DNA of 23,311 nucleotides, taken from assembly GCA_017629395.1 (NCBI GenBank), contig JAGBXH010000154.1:1-23311 (forward strand), written 5' to 3'. This stretch comes from Clostridia bacterium (GTDB taxonomy: Bacteria > Bacillota > Clostridia > Oscillospirales > CAG-272). Below the pieces are notes generated by a model. It was not told the origin of the DNA, ran no database searches, and saw nothing but the letters and a program-made list of their open reading frames with translations. Below, in pieces: positions 13,090 through 20,396 of the stretch. How positions within the stretch are numbered: position 1 is the stretch's first letter; every line of letters starts with the position of its first letter. Both the position numbers and the translations under genes were made by a program.

Positions 13090-14362
13090 GCAGAACCAAG
13101 AAGTATTGCTGAAAGTAGACCACCTTTGCCAGTATTTCCGTTTGGGACGCAAGGACCTCAAGGCAGTTGACGACGTCAGCTTTGAGATTCACAAGGGCGA
13201 GACCTTTGGTCTGGTAGGTGAGTCGGGCTGTGGCAAGACCACGACCGGTCGTTCTATCATCAAGCTGTATGACATTACCTCGGGTAACGTATACTTTAAG
13301 GGTCAGAGAATTGGCGCGGGTACTCGCTCCTATAAGGATGCGATCAAGAACGCTAAGGCTGACGCCAAGAAGAAGCTGGCAGCGCTGAACCTTGAAAAAA
13401 AGGCTGCCGATCCTCAGAGAAAGGCAGAAATTGAGGCGCAGGCGGCACAGATCAAGGGCGAGCTTGCCGAGACCATTGCAAAGAACAAGGCACTCATTCG
13501 CGACGCGAAGCTGGATCACAAGGAGGTCGACAAGCAGTTTGCCGCATCCCTGATCAAAAAGCTGGACGAGCAATATGCACAGAAGTTTGCAGAGGCTTCC
13601 GGTGATGAGCAAAAGCTGGCAGCACTCAAGAAGGAGTACAAGAACAGACGCCGCGTGGCTAAGAAGAGCAAGCTGATCACACAGATTCAGATGATCTTCC
13701 AGGACCCCATCGCGTCGCTTGACCCCCGTATGACGGTTCGCGATATCATCGCGGAGGGACTTGTGATCAACGGCATTACCGATAAGGAATATATCAACCA
13801 GAGAGTTTACGAGGTGCTGGAAACGGTTGGTCTTGTGCGTGAGCACGCAGACCGTTACCCCCACGAGTTCTCGGGCGGTCAGCGTCAGAGAATCGGTATT
13901 GCAAGAAGCGTTGTCATGGAGCCTGAAATGATCATCGCAGACGAGCCTGTATCCGCGCTGGACGTATCGATCCAGGCACAGGTTATCAACCTGCTCAATG
14001 ATCTGCGTCAGAGCAAGGGACTGACCATTCTGTTCATTGCGCACGACTTGTCCGTCGTTAAGTACTTCTCGGACAGAATCGGCGTTATGTACTTTGGTAA
14101 GATGGTTGAGCTGGCAGACTCGGACGAGCTGTTCAAGCACCCGCTGCACCCCTACACCAAGTCGCTTTTGTCGGCAATTCCGCTGCCTGACCCGGTTTAC
14201 GAGAAGCAGCGTGTCAGAATCACGTATAACCCGATCGCAGAGCACGATTATACCGTGGATCAACCCTCCTTCCGTGAGATCAGTCCCGGACACTTCGTGT
14301 ATTGTAACGATGCTGAGGAGGCTAAATACAAGCAGATCATCAGCGAGGATGCGGAAGGTTAA
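13082..14362 (+). CDS. oppF: Oligopeptide-type ABC transporter ATPase (OppF/DppF-like) with coiled-coil-like insert
   Basis: A 426-aa cytoplasmic ATPase; usual OppF is about 320 aa. The ATG at 13082 is chosen because AAGAGG lies 8 bases upstream; GTG at 13073 is an alternative. It overlaps the end of oppD by 8 bases, so the two are translationally coupled. Motifs: Walker A GESGCGKT 46-53, Q-loop Gln207 (MIFQDP), signature FSGGQRQR 263-270, Walker B MIIADE 283-288, H-loop His321. About 120 residues (roughly 78-197), dominated by Lys, Ala, Glu and Gln and typical of a coiled coil, are inserted between Walker A and the Q-loop, a different place from the OppD insert. The C-terminal family region ends in SPGHFVYC and lacks the GCxFxxRC cysteine block. 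It forms the ATPase heterodimer with OppD. Confidence 0.9.
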   Translation: MDKQNQEVLLKVDHLCQYFRLGRKDLKAVDDVSFEIHKGETFGLVGESGCGKTTTGRSIIKLYDITSGNVYFKGQRIGAGTRSYKDAIKNAKADAKKKLAALNLEKKAADPQRKAEIEAQAAQIKGELAETIAKNKALIRDAKLDHKEVDKQFAASLIKKLDEQYAQKFAEASGDEQKLAALKKEYKNRRRVAKKSKLITQIQMIFQDPIASLDPRMTVRDIIAEGLVINGITDKEYINQRVYEVLETVGLVREHADRYPHEFSGGQRQRIGIARSVVMEPEMIIADEPVSALDVSIQAQVINLLNDLRQSKGLTILFIAHDLSVVKYFSDRIGVMYFGKMVELADSDELFKHPLHPYTKSLLSAIPLPDPVYEKQRVRITYNPIAEHDYTVDQPSFREISPGHFVYCNDAEEAKYKQIISEDAEG

Positions 14363-14368
14363 GGCGTA

Positions 14369-14794
14369 GTGAAACAGGAAAACACCAAATTTTGGATCAG
14401 ATTTCTGATTTGCTTTGGCGTTGCCGCAGCAATTTCGGTCGTGATCTTTGCCATTCAAGGCTTTTTCACCGATAATATCGGAGTGAATTTGCAGATCCTT
14501 GCGGATGGATTATCCGTTTCGGGTGCGCTGCTGCTGATGTACGCAGGCATGATGTTCATCAGTAAGGAGGGTGCGCTGCTGGGTATTTCCTATGCACTGA
14601 GAAATGCTGCGCTGACCTTCATTCCCGGAGGAAGAGCAAAGCAGGAGCTGTACAAGGATTATCGCGAGCGCAAGATGAGCAAGGATAGAAAATCCGCAGA
14701 CGTTTGCGTCTGGATCGTCGGTGCGATCTTCTTTGCTGTGGGACTTGCCTTGACAATGATCTGGTACGTGAAATTCTACAATATACAAGGCTGA
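14369..14794 (+). CDS. Small membrane protein, DUF3899-like
   Basis: A 141-aa protein starting at a GTG (14369) six bases after the oppF stop, with AAGG upstream. It has three hydrophobic segments: residues about 10-30 (FLICFGVAAAISVVIFAIQG), 43-62 (ILADGLSVSGALLLMYAGMM) and 112-134 (VWIVGAIFFAVGLALTMIWY). A charged, probably cytoplasmic loop (KQELYKDYRERKMSKDRK) lies before the last one. The layout and the D-x-L-x-V-x-G-x-L-L-L segment fit the DUF3899 family of Firmicutes membrane proteins, whose function is unknown. Its place as last gene of the transporter operon, directly before a strong terminator, suggests an accessory role in assembly or stability of the transporter, which is inference. 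Confidence 0.75.
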   Translation: MKQENTKFWIRFLICFGVAAAISVVIFAIQGFFTDNIGVNLQILADGLSVSGALLLMYAGMMFISKEGALLGISYALRNAALTFIPGGRAKQELYKDYRERKMSKDRKSADVCVWIVGAIFFAVGLALTMIWYVKFYNIQG

Positions 14795-14798
14795 ACAA

Positions 14799-14838
14799 CG
14801 GCGTGATACCCGAGCATCGGGTATCACGCCGAATTTTT
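14799..14838 (+). terminator. Strong intrinsic terminator of the transporter operon
   Basis: CGGCGTGATACCCGA (14799-14813) and TCGGGTATCACGCCG (14817-14831) form a perfect 15-bp stem with a GCA loop, followed by AATTTTTGTTT. It ends the operon 5 bases after the last stop codon. Confidence 0.95.
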
Positions 14839-14864
14839 GTTTGCTTTTTTGTGAAAGGTGCGCA

Positions 14865-14893
14865 TTGACACTGGTGCGCGTGCGTGCTATAAT
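14865..14893 (+). promoter_or_regulatory. Consensus sigma-A promoter of the glycoside hydrolase gene
   Basis: Perfect TTGACA (14865-14870), exactly 17 bases, perfect TATAAT (14888-14893). Transcription would begin near 14900, leaving a leader of under 30 bases before the ATG at 14928. No operator is evident. Confidence 0.9.
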
Positions 14894-14927
14894 GAAAATA
14901 TCCAAGACTATTCTGAGGAGGACGAAT

Positions 14928-17048
14928 ATGCTTAAGCGTTGGATCTGCGCGGGAATCTCCTGCGTGCTGCTTTTGTCGGTCGGCGCGATGTTTGGTGCAG
15001 GCGCGGCAGAGAGGAATTTGTTTAAGAACGGAAATTTTGAGAAAAAGATGTCGAATTGGCAGAATTGGAGCAATGATCCGTCGAATTGCACGGTGGAGTT
15101 TGGCAAGGATGCGGGCGTGGATGGCTCCGGTGCTGCCGTCATGACCAATAAGACCGCTATGGCAAACAGCGTGTTTCAGTATGCAAAAATGGAATACGGC
15201 AAGACGTATCTTATGCAGGCGGACGTCAAATACGAGAACGTTTCTCCCGACGGTGCGGGCGTGGTGCTGGGCATGACCATGTACGACGCAGCTGCCAACA
15301 ACATAGGCGAGATGGTCTCCTCGTCGCATTACGGTACCAGCAACGGCTGGGTAACGCTCAACTTTATCTTTACCATTACCAACGAGAATGCGGTAACCGT
15401 CAACGCAGGCCCCAGACTGTGGTTTTCCACGGGAACGGTCTTTGTGGATAATGTGACCGTGTTTGAAATGACCAATATAGGCGCGAACGCTACGGCGGGT
15501 ACGTATGACCTGACCGTGTCCGAAACCCCCAACAAATTCCCCACGGTAGGGCTTGGCTGTGAGTGGGATCCCAAGCTGCTGCTGCCCGTCAATCTGGAGC
15601 GCGGTGTGACCGATCAGGATCTGGAGCTGATCAAGCAGCGCATGAGCGAAATGGGGCTGCAGAGCGTACGCATGATGATCATGCCCGAGTGGTTTGAGCC
15701 GCAGAATGATAACGGGGATCCGGGCAGCGCTGATTTTGCCGACTTCCGCTGGGACAGCGAGGAGGGCAAATGCACCATGGAATATTTACGCGTTTGTCAT
15801 GAGCTTGGCGTGGACGTGACGCTGACGTGGTGGGGCGCGGCAGCAGGTGATTGGCTGTCCTATCCCGATTGCGGCGACTGGCTCAGCGCACCCAACGATC
15901 TGGACGAGATGGCGGAAAATATCGTGACCGTACTGCGCTACATCAAGGAGCAAAAGGGGTACGATTGCGTTAAGGGCGTAATACTGCAAAACGAGCCCAG
16001 CTATTCCTTCAAGGTTTCGGGCGGTGCGGTGGATTTTGATTACTACGTGCAGTATTACAAGACGGTGGATGCCTACTTAAAGCAGGCAGGGCTGCGTGAA
16101 GGCATCAAGCTGATCGGCGCGGACGACGCGCAAAGCCTTGGCTGGTATTGCCGCTCGTATGACGCGCTGAAGGACGTGTGCGATATGTTTGATTCGCATA
16201 CCTATTCCTGGAGCTACGATATGTCGTATTTGGACGATATGATCGACGAGTTTGTGCGCGGCAGAACCAATTATTCTACCGATAAGCCCTATATTTTCGG
16301 CGAGTTTGGTGATGGCAGCGCGCAGGGCGCGTATGCGGCAGCATCCACCGAAACCTACGGGCGCGGATTGTTTATTGCCTCCATGGCTGTCAATTCGCTT
16401 GGTGCGGGCGCATCGGGACTTTCCTATTGGCCCTTGCACGACGTGTACTACTATTACAATGAAACGGGTGGCGACAACGGGGGGCTTATGAGCATGGGTC
16501 TGATCGGCTATAAGACCGACGGCGCGTGGAGCTACCGCCCTACCTATTACGCTTGGGGACTGCTTTGCAACTATATTCCCAAGGGCTCGCAGGTTTACCC
16601 CGTGAGCGGCAAGGATGGCAATCTGATCGATGCTGTGTGCGTCAAGTCGCCCCAGGGTGCTTGGAGTCTGATCGCGGTTAACCGTTCGGCAGCCGAGCAG
16701 GTGGTCAATATTTCTACCGGTATGTTTGATTGCGAGATGGATAGCTATCTGTTTGCAGAGGGCGCGCTGCCCACCGACGGCTCGCAGATCAAAGCTGACG
16801 GAAAGGTCAGCCCCACCGACGGCGTGTACAGCATTACGCTGCCCGCGTACAGCTTCAAGGTGCTCAACGGTAAGGACGCAGATGCCGATACGGAAACCAC
16901 CGCACCCGCAGAGGATGCGACCGAGGAGGAGCAGACCACAACGGAAGCAGAGGCAAAGGGCGGCTGCAAGTCCGTGGCAGCTCCCGTGGCTGCATTGGCA
17001 GTAGCCGCTGCGGCAGCTGTCGTTTGCAGCAAGAAAAAGGAATTTTGA
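14928..17048 (+). CDS. Secreted clan GH-A-like glycoside hydrolase with N-terminal carbohydrate-binding-like domain and C-terminal membrane anchor
   Basis: A 706-aa exported protein. The ATG at 14928 follows GAGGAGG and lies after the promoter; upstream in-frame starts overlap that promoter. Residues 1-27 are a signal peptide ending AGA-A. Residues about 29-180 (NLFKNGNFEKKMSNWQNW through FVDNVTVFEM) look like a CBM4/9-type beta-sandwich. Residues about 205-560 resemble a clan GH-A barrel: LQNEP with Glu356 as likely acid/base, and YIFGEFGDG with Glu459 as likely nucleophile. A small C-terminal beta domain and a Thr/Glu-rich linker (653-676) follow. The end reads GGCKS at 678-682, then a hydrophobic Ala/Val segment and SKKKEF, a sorting or anchor signal of the GlyGly-CTERM style. 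The exact GH family and substrate are not clear; families 5, 30 and 39 are alternatives. Confidence 0.85.
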   Translation: MLKRWICAGISCVLLLSVGAMFGAGAAERNLFKNGNFEKKMSNWQNWSNDPSNCTVEFGKDAGVDGSGAAVMTNKTAMANSVFQYAKMEYGKTYLMQADVKYENVSPDGAGVVLGMTMYDAAANNIGEMVSSSHYGTSNGWVTLNFIFTITNENAVTVNAGPRLWFSTGTVFVDNVTVFEMTNIGANATAGTYDLTVSETPNKFPTVGLGCEWDPKLLLPVNLERGVTDQDLELIKQRMSEMGLQSVRMMIMPEWFEPQNDNGDPGSADFADFRWDSEEGKCTMEYLRVCHELGVDVTLTWWGAAAGDWLSYPDCGDWLSAPNDLDEMAENIVTVLRYIKEQKGYDCVKGVILQNEPSYSFKVSGGAVDFDYYVQYYKTVDAYLKQAGLREGIKLIGADDAQSLGWYCRSYDALKDVCDMFDSHTYSWSYDMSYLDDMIDEFVRGRTNYSTDKPYIFGEFGDGSAQGAYAAASTETYGRGLFIASMAVNSLGAGASGLSYWPLHDVYYYYNETGGDNGGLMSMGLIGYKTDGAWSYRPTYYAWGLLCNYIPKGSQVYPVSGKDGNLIDAVCVKSPQGAWSLIAVNRSAAEQVVNISTGMFDCEMDSYLFAEGALPTDGSQIKADGKVSPTDGVYSITLPAYSFKVLNGKDADADTETTAPAEDATEEEQTTTEAEAKGGCKSVAAPVAALAVAAAAAVVCSKKKEF

Positions 17049-17054
17049 TCTTGT

Positions 17055-17252
17055 ATGGAAGATCTTTTGGAGCTGGTATTTGAGTGGATATTGCAGCCGT
17101 TTGAGCCGCTGGTCGATGATATTTGGGAAAGGATCAGAGAAATACCGCATAAATGGTTGAGAATATTACTCAGAATTGTTTTGATCGCGACTCCGTTCTC
17201 TCTTTTCCTGGTCGTGTATCTTGTGTGCCTTCGCATTTTTGGCGACGGATAA
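17055..17252 (+). CDS. Small single-span membrane protein (65 aa)
   Basis: Sixty-five residues from an ATG six bases after the hydrolase stop. AAGGA at 17037-17041, inside the end of the hydrolase gene, may serve as ribosome binding site, though spacing is long (about 13 bases). The N-terminal half is charged and Trp-rich (LVFEWILQPFEPLVDDIWER), followed by an Arg/Lys patch and one membrane segment (LLRIVLIATPFSLFLVVYLV) near residues 38-60. I do not recognise a family. Coding is supported by its position between the hydrolase and a strong terminator, with no other use for the gap. It could be a membrane microprotein acting with the anchored enzyme, or a non-functional open frame. Confidence 0.55.
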   Translation: MEDLLELVFEWILQPFEPLVDDIWERIREIPHKWLRILLRIVLIATPFSLFLVVYLVCLRIFGDG

Positions 17253-17264
17253 TAAATCTATAAC

Positions 17265-17321
17265 AAAAGCAGCAGGAATTTGCTCACACTTGAACCAATT
17301 CCTGCTGCTTTTTTATTTTTT
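17265..17321 (+). terminator. Intrinsic terminator between converging units
   Basis: AAAAGCAGCAGGAATT (17265-17280) and AATTCCTGCTGCTTTT (17297-17312) form a perfect 16-bp stem followed by a long T-rich run to 17321. In the other direction the stem ends in CTTTTGTTATAG, so it may also stop the minus-strand aryl-acid operon, whose last stop codon is at 17342. Confidence 0.95.
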
Positions 17322-17341
17322 TCAGAACCAAGCAAAAGTGC

Positions 17342-17773
17342 TTAAATTCTGTAAATTTCGTTTGCCTTGGTGTCGTCAAAGCCCTTGGCGCGAAGTAGCT
17401 CTTCAGCGCGCTCGGGGGTGTCCACGCGCACGATCATGAGCGCCTTGCCTAAGGTCTTGCCTGCGCAGGCGTACATGTATTCTACCTCAATGCGGTTGTC
17501 GGCGAGCACCGAGAGCACCTCTGCAGCACCGCCCGGATGGTCGTTCATGACAACGGCAAGTACCTCGGTGACCTTGACGATCACACCGTCCTCGGACAGG
17601 ATCTTTTGTGCCTTGTCCACGTCATCCACGATCAGGCGGAGCACACCGAAATCGGTGGTATCTGCAAGCGAGAGAGCAGAAATGTCCACACCGCAGCGGG
17701 AAAGATGCTCGAGAATGGGCACAAGATTGCCCTTGCGGTTTTCAACGAATACGGAAAGCTGCTTAACCTTCAT
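17342..17773 (-). CDS. Tandem ACT-domain protein
   Basis: A 143-aa protein with two ACT-type ligand-binding domains: residues 1-65 (MKVKQLSVFVENRKGNLVPI, where the Gly-Asn-Leu turn follows the first strand) and about 70-140 (LAVVMNDHPGGAAEVLSVLA, with the His-Pro-Gly-Gly turn). The start ATG at 17773 follows AGAGGTAGG. No catalytic domain is attached. In Clostridia and methanogens such stand-alone ACT proteins are commonly encoded next to phenylacetate-CoA ligase and indolepyruvate oxidoreductase genes, as here. ACT domains typically bind amino acids, so it may sense phenylalanine, tyrosine or tryptophan and adjust the operon's enzymes; this is inference. It is the last gene of the operon, 19 bases after paaK. 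Confidence 0.9.
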   Translation of the reverse strand: MKVKQLSVFVENRKGNLVPILEHLSRCGVDISALSLADTTDFGVLRLIVDDVDKAQKILSEDGVIVKVTEVLAVVMNDHPGGAAEVLSVLADNRIEVEYMYACAGKTLGKALMIVRVDTPERAEELLRAKGFDDTKANEIYRI

Positions 17774-17792
17774 GTTACCTACCTCTCTTTTC

Positions 17793-19097
17793 TCAGAATT
17801 TTCTGTTGTCGATCACGCGCTTTGCCTTGCCCTCGCTGCGCGCAATGGTCTTGGGGTTGACCAGGTGCACCTTAGCGGAAATGCCCAGCATATCGCGCAG
17901 ACCCGAGTTGATGCGCTTTTCGACCGCCTCAATGGAACGAATGTCGTCCGCGAACAGTGCGTCGCTCATTTCCACGTTGACGTCAAAGGTGTCGGTGTTG
18001 TTGACGCGGTCAACCACGATCTGATAGTTGGGCGTAATGTCGCCGCCGCTGACCTTGAGCAGTACCTCCTCAATCTGCGAGGGGAATACGTTAACGCCGC
18101 GAATGATCAGCATATCGTCGCTTCTGCCGCTGGGCTTGCGCATGCGTACGTGGGTTCTGCCGCACTTGCAGGGCTCGTAATTGAGCGAGCAAATGTCGCG
18201 GGTGCGGTAGCGGATGACGGGGAAGCCCTGCTTGGTAATGGTGGTGAACACCAGCTCACCTGTCGCACCGGCAGGGAGTACCTCGCAGGTGTCGGGATCA
18301 ATGATCTCGGGGATAAAGTGGTCCTCCCATACGTGCATGCCGCACTGGTGCTCGCACTCGCACGCCACGCCGGGGCCGAGAATTTCGGAAAGACCGTAGA
18401 TGTCGTAAGCACGCAAGCCAAGCTTATCCTCGATCTGCTTGCGCATGTCCTCACTCCAGGGCTCTGCGCCGAAAATGCCGACCTTGAGACCCAGCTGATC
18501 CTTCAAACCCAGCTTTTCAATCTCCTCACCGAGATACATCGCGTAGGAGGGAGTGCAGCAAAGAGCGGTTGCGCCAAAGTCTACCATGTTCTGAATCTGC
18601 AGCGAGGTGTTGCCCGAGGACATGGGAATGACGGTAGCTCCCAGCGCCTCGACGCCACCGTGCGCACCAAGACCGCCCGTGAACAGACCGTAGCCGTAGG
18701 ATACCTGCACGATATCCTCTTTGGTCAGTCCCACTGCTTCAAGCATTCTTGCAACGCAGTCCGCCCACATTGCAAGGTCATCCTTGGTATAGCCGACGAC
18801 GATGCGCTTTCCCGTTGTGCCGGAGGACGCGTGCAGACGCACGATCTCAGACATGGGCGTGGCAAACAGCCCAAAGGGGTAGTAATCACGCAGATCGCTC
18901 TTGTAAGCGAAGGGCAGCTTGGAAAGATCCTCGATGCCGTGAATGTCGTCGGGGGTCAATCCTTTTTCGTTCATGCGGTTGCGGAAGCATTCCACGTTGT
19001 CATAGCAATGCTTGACTTGTGCAACCAATCTCTCGCTCTGCAGCTTTTCCAGCTGCTCGCGAGGCATACATTCGATGGAAGGATTTCTGATAGCCAT
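17793..19097 (-). CDS. paaK: Phenylacetate-CoA ligase (AMP-forming)
   Basis: A 434-aa cytoplasmic enzyme of normal family length that activates phenylacetate or related aryl acids with ATP and CoA, through an acyl-adenylate. Visible motifs: phosphate-binding SSGTTGK at residues 91-97, adenine-site YDIYGLSE at 231-238, YRTRDI at 297-302, and the hinge region GRSDDMLIIRGVNVFPSQIE from 324. A Cys-rich patch (CECEHQC at 247-252 and CKC at 310-312) matches the metal-binding-like loop of anaerobe members. The start ATG at 19097 follows AAAGAGG. It sits downstream of iorA and iorB, whose products make or use arylacetyl-CoA, so the enzyme links free aryl acids to the oxidoreductase. Whether aryl acids or indoleacetate are preferred cannot be read from the sequence. 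Confidence 0.93.
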   Translation of the reverse strand: MAIRNPSIECMPREQLEKLQSERLVAQVKHCYDNVECFRNRMNEKGLTPDDIHGIEDLSKLPFAYKSDLRDYYPFGLFATPMSEIVRLHASSGTTGKRIVVGYTKDDLAMWADCVARMLEAVGLTKEDIVQVSYGYGLFTGGLGAHGGVEALGATVIPMSSGNTSLQIQNMVDFGATALCCTPSYAMYLGEEIEKLGLKDQLGLKVGIFGAEPWSEDMRKQIEDKLGLRAYDIYGLSEILGPGVACECEHQCGMHVWEDHFIPEIIDPDTCEVLPAGATGELVFTTITKQGFPVIRYRTRDICSLNYEPCKCGRTHVRMRKPSGRSDDMLIIRGVNVFPSQIEEVLLKVSGGDITPNYQIVVDRVNNTDTFDVNVEMSDALFADDIRSIEAVEKRINSGLRDMLGISAKVHLVNPKTIARSEGKAKRVIDNRKF

Positions 19098-19124
19098 AGG
19101 GAGCCTCTTTCTTTTGATTGGGGT

Positions 19125-19808
19125 TTAAGATTTTTTGCGTTTGAGATTCAAGATGATGCCAAGAGCAACCGACAAAGCGGCAGCCATGGCAACCTGGTAT
19201 TCTGCGGGGAGCATAAAGGTGACGGTGTGTGCGGGAATCCAGAACAGCGGAACGGTCTTAAGCAGGGTAAAGGAGGCAAACCGTTCCCAATCCACCTTGT
19301 GAATGACGTTGGCAAGAGTGATGTGACGCTTGCCGGTGGCGCGCATGTCCAGATAAGTATCCGAGCACTTGTGCAACGCCATAAAGGTGGGGCCGAAGGA
19401 GAGGTTCATGGTCGCGCTGATCATGAAAGCCTTGACAAAGGAATGGAGCAGGGCGTTTTCGGGGCAGGGGAGCAAGCCGCTTTGCATCAGCGCGCCGACT
19501 CCTGCGCCAAAGATCTTCATCATGTAGGTGATCCAGACGCCGATGATGCCCCAGATCAAAAATCTTGCCCACACGTAAGAGGGCAGCACCCAATCCTTTT
19601 TTGCCAGACGCAGGGCAAGCAGCTCGCCTGCCGTGGCAAGGGCGGAGAATTTGACAAAGCCCATCAGGTAGGGGTGGGAGGTGGAAAGCAACTTGAACAC
19701 CTCGCGCGAGGCGGGGACGATCAATATTGCCGCAAAGCCGCACAGTGACAGCACGACGTAGAGGATGATGCATACCCGTGAGAGTGTGCTTTTCGATTGG
19801 TTCTTCAT
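19125..19808 (-). CDS. Integral membrane protein, Mpv17/PMP22-like
   Basis: A 227-aa protein. The start at 19808 is chosen because it follows the iorB stop by four bases and has GAGG about 10 bases upstream; an extended frame to 19892 would overlap iorB and reads unlike protein. Four or five hydrophobic segments are visible: near residues 10-30 (CIILYVVLSLCGFAAILIVP), around 50-65, around 80-100 (FLIWGIIGVWITYMMKIFGA) and a C-terminal one (VAMAAALSVALGIILN), ending in RKKS. The pattern FWIPAHTVTFMLPAEYQV near the end resembles the Mpv17/PMP22 signature, hence the call, but this rests on weak similarity. It lies inside the aryl-acid operon between iorB and paaK, so it may move or handle aryl acids or their precursors, which is speculation. 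It could equally be a family of unknown function. Confidence 0.6.
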   Translation of the reverse strand: MKNQSKSTLSRVCIILYVVLSLCGFAAILIVPASREVFKLLSTSHPYLMGFVKFSALATAGELLALRLAKKDWVLPSYVWARFLIWGIIGVWITYMMKIFGAGVGALMQSGLLPCPENALLHSFVKAFMISATMNLSFGPTFMALHKCSDTYLDMRATGKRHITLANVIHKVDWERFASFTLLKTVPLFWIPAHTVTFMLPAEYQVAMAAALSVALGIILNLKRKKS

Positions 19809-19812
19809 GGAG

Positions 19813-20394
19813 TTATGCCTCGCTTGTGTAGTGATAGCCGGCATCAAATGCGCGCAGGTTGGCGTCAAGGAACTTGGCGGGCACGCACTCACGTACGGCG
19901 TTGATCCAGGTTTCGTAAGGGATATCGGTGTTTTTTGCCATCACGCCCATGAGCACGACGTTGACAGCCTTGACGTTGCCTGCCTCTTTGGCAAGTGCCA
20001 GCGCGTCCAGCGCACACAGATCGATCTTAGCATCAAGGGTGTCGATAATGCTTTCGGGATAAGAGGCAGCACCCGTGATAACGGGCATGGGATTGATCTT
20101 TTGCGTGTTGGCAATCATTTTGCCGCCCATCTTGAGGTAGGGAAGTGCACGCAGCGCCTCCAGCTGCTCAAAGGCGAGAATGATGTCTGCCTCGCCCTTA
20201 TCGATGATGGGGGAGTAGACCTTTTCGCCGTATTTGACGTAGGTGACCACGCTGCCGCCGCGCTGGGACATACCGTGCACCTCGGATACCTTGACGTCGT
20301 AGCCAAGCGAGAGAATGGCGTTGCCTAAAATGCGGCTTGCAAGAAGCGTGCCCTGACCGCCAACGCCGACGATCATAATATTTACGGTATTCAT
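19813..20394 (-). CDS. iorB: Indolepyruvate ferredoxin oxidoreductase, beta subunit
   Basis: A 193-aa subunit, normal length for IorB. The N terminus carries the gamma-domain signature VGVGGQGTLLASRIL (GVGGQG at residues 10-15), then VHGMSQRGGSVVTYVKYG, typical of 2-oxoacid:ferredoxin oxidoreductases. It starts two bases after the iorA stop, so the two are translationally coupled. With IorA it oxidises aryl pyruvates (indolepyruvate, phenylpyruvate, hydroxyphenylpyruvate) to arylacetyl-CoA and CO2, reducing ferredoxin; the reverse reductive carboxylation is known to operate in some anaerobes. It is cytoplasmic and has no cluster-binding cysteine motif of its own, as expected. Confidence 0.95.
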   Translation of the reverse strand: MNTVNIMIVGVGGQGTLLASRILGNAILSLGYDVKVSEVHGMSQRGGSVVTYVKYGEKVYSPIIDKGEADIILAFEQLEALRALPYLKMGGKMIANTQKINPMPVITGAASYPESIIDTLDAKIDLCALDALALAKEAGNVKAVNVVLMGVMAKNTDIPYETWINAVRECVPAKFLDANLRAFDAGYHYTSEA

Positions 20395-20396
20395 GG

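Noticed and set aside
10930..13161. 743-aa minus-strand open frame opposite the OppD-like gene
   Set aside because: The plus strand has all ATPase motifs; the minus frame has no known motif or ribosome binding site and reflects codon bias.
17367..19748. 793-aa plus-strand open frame opposite the paaK/ACT region
   Set aside because: It crosses three well-supported minus-strand genes and their gaps; it lacks protein-like composition.
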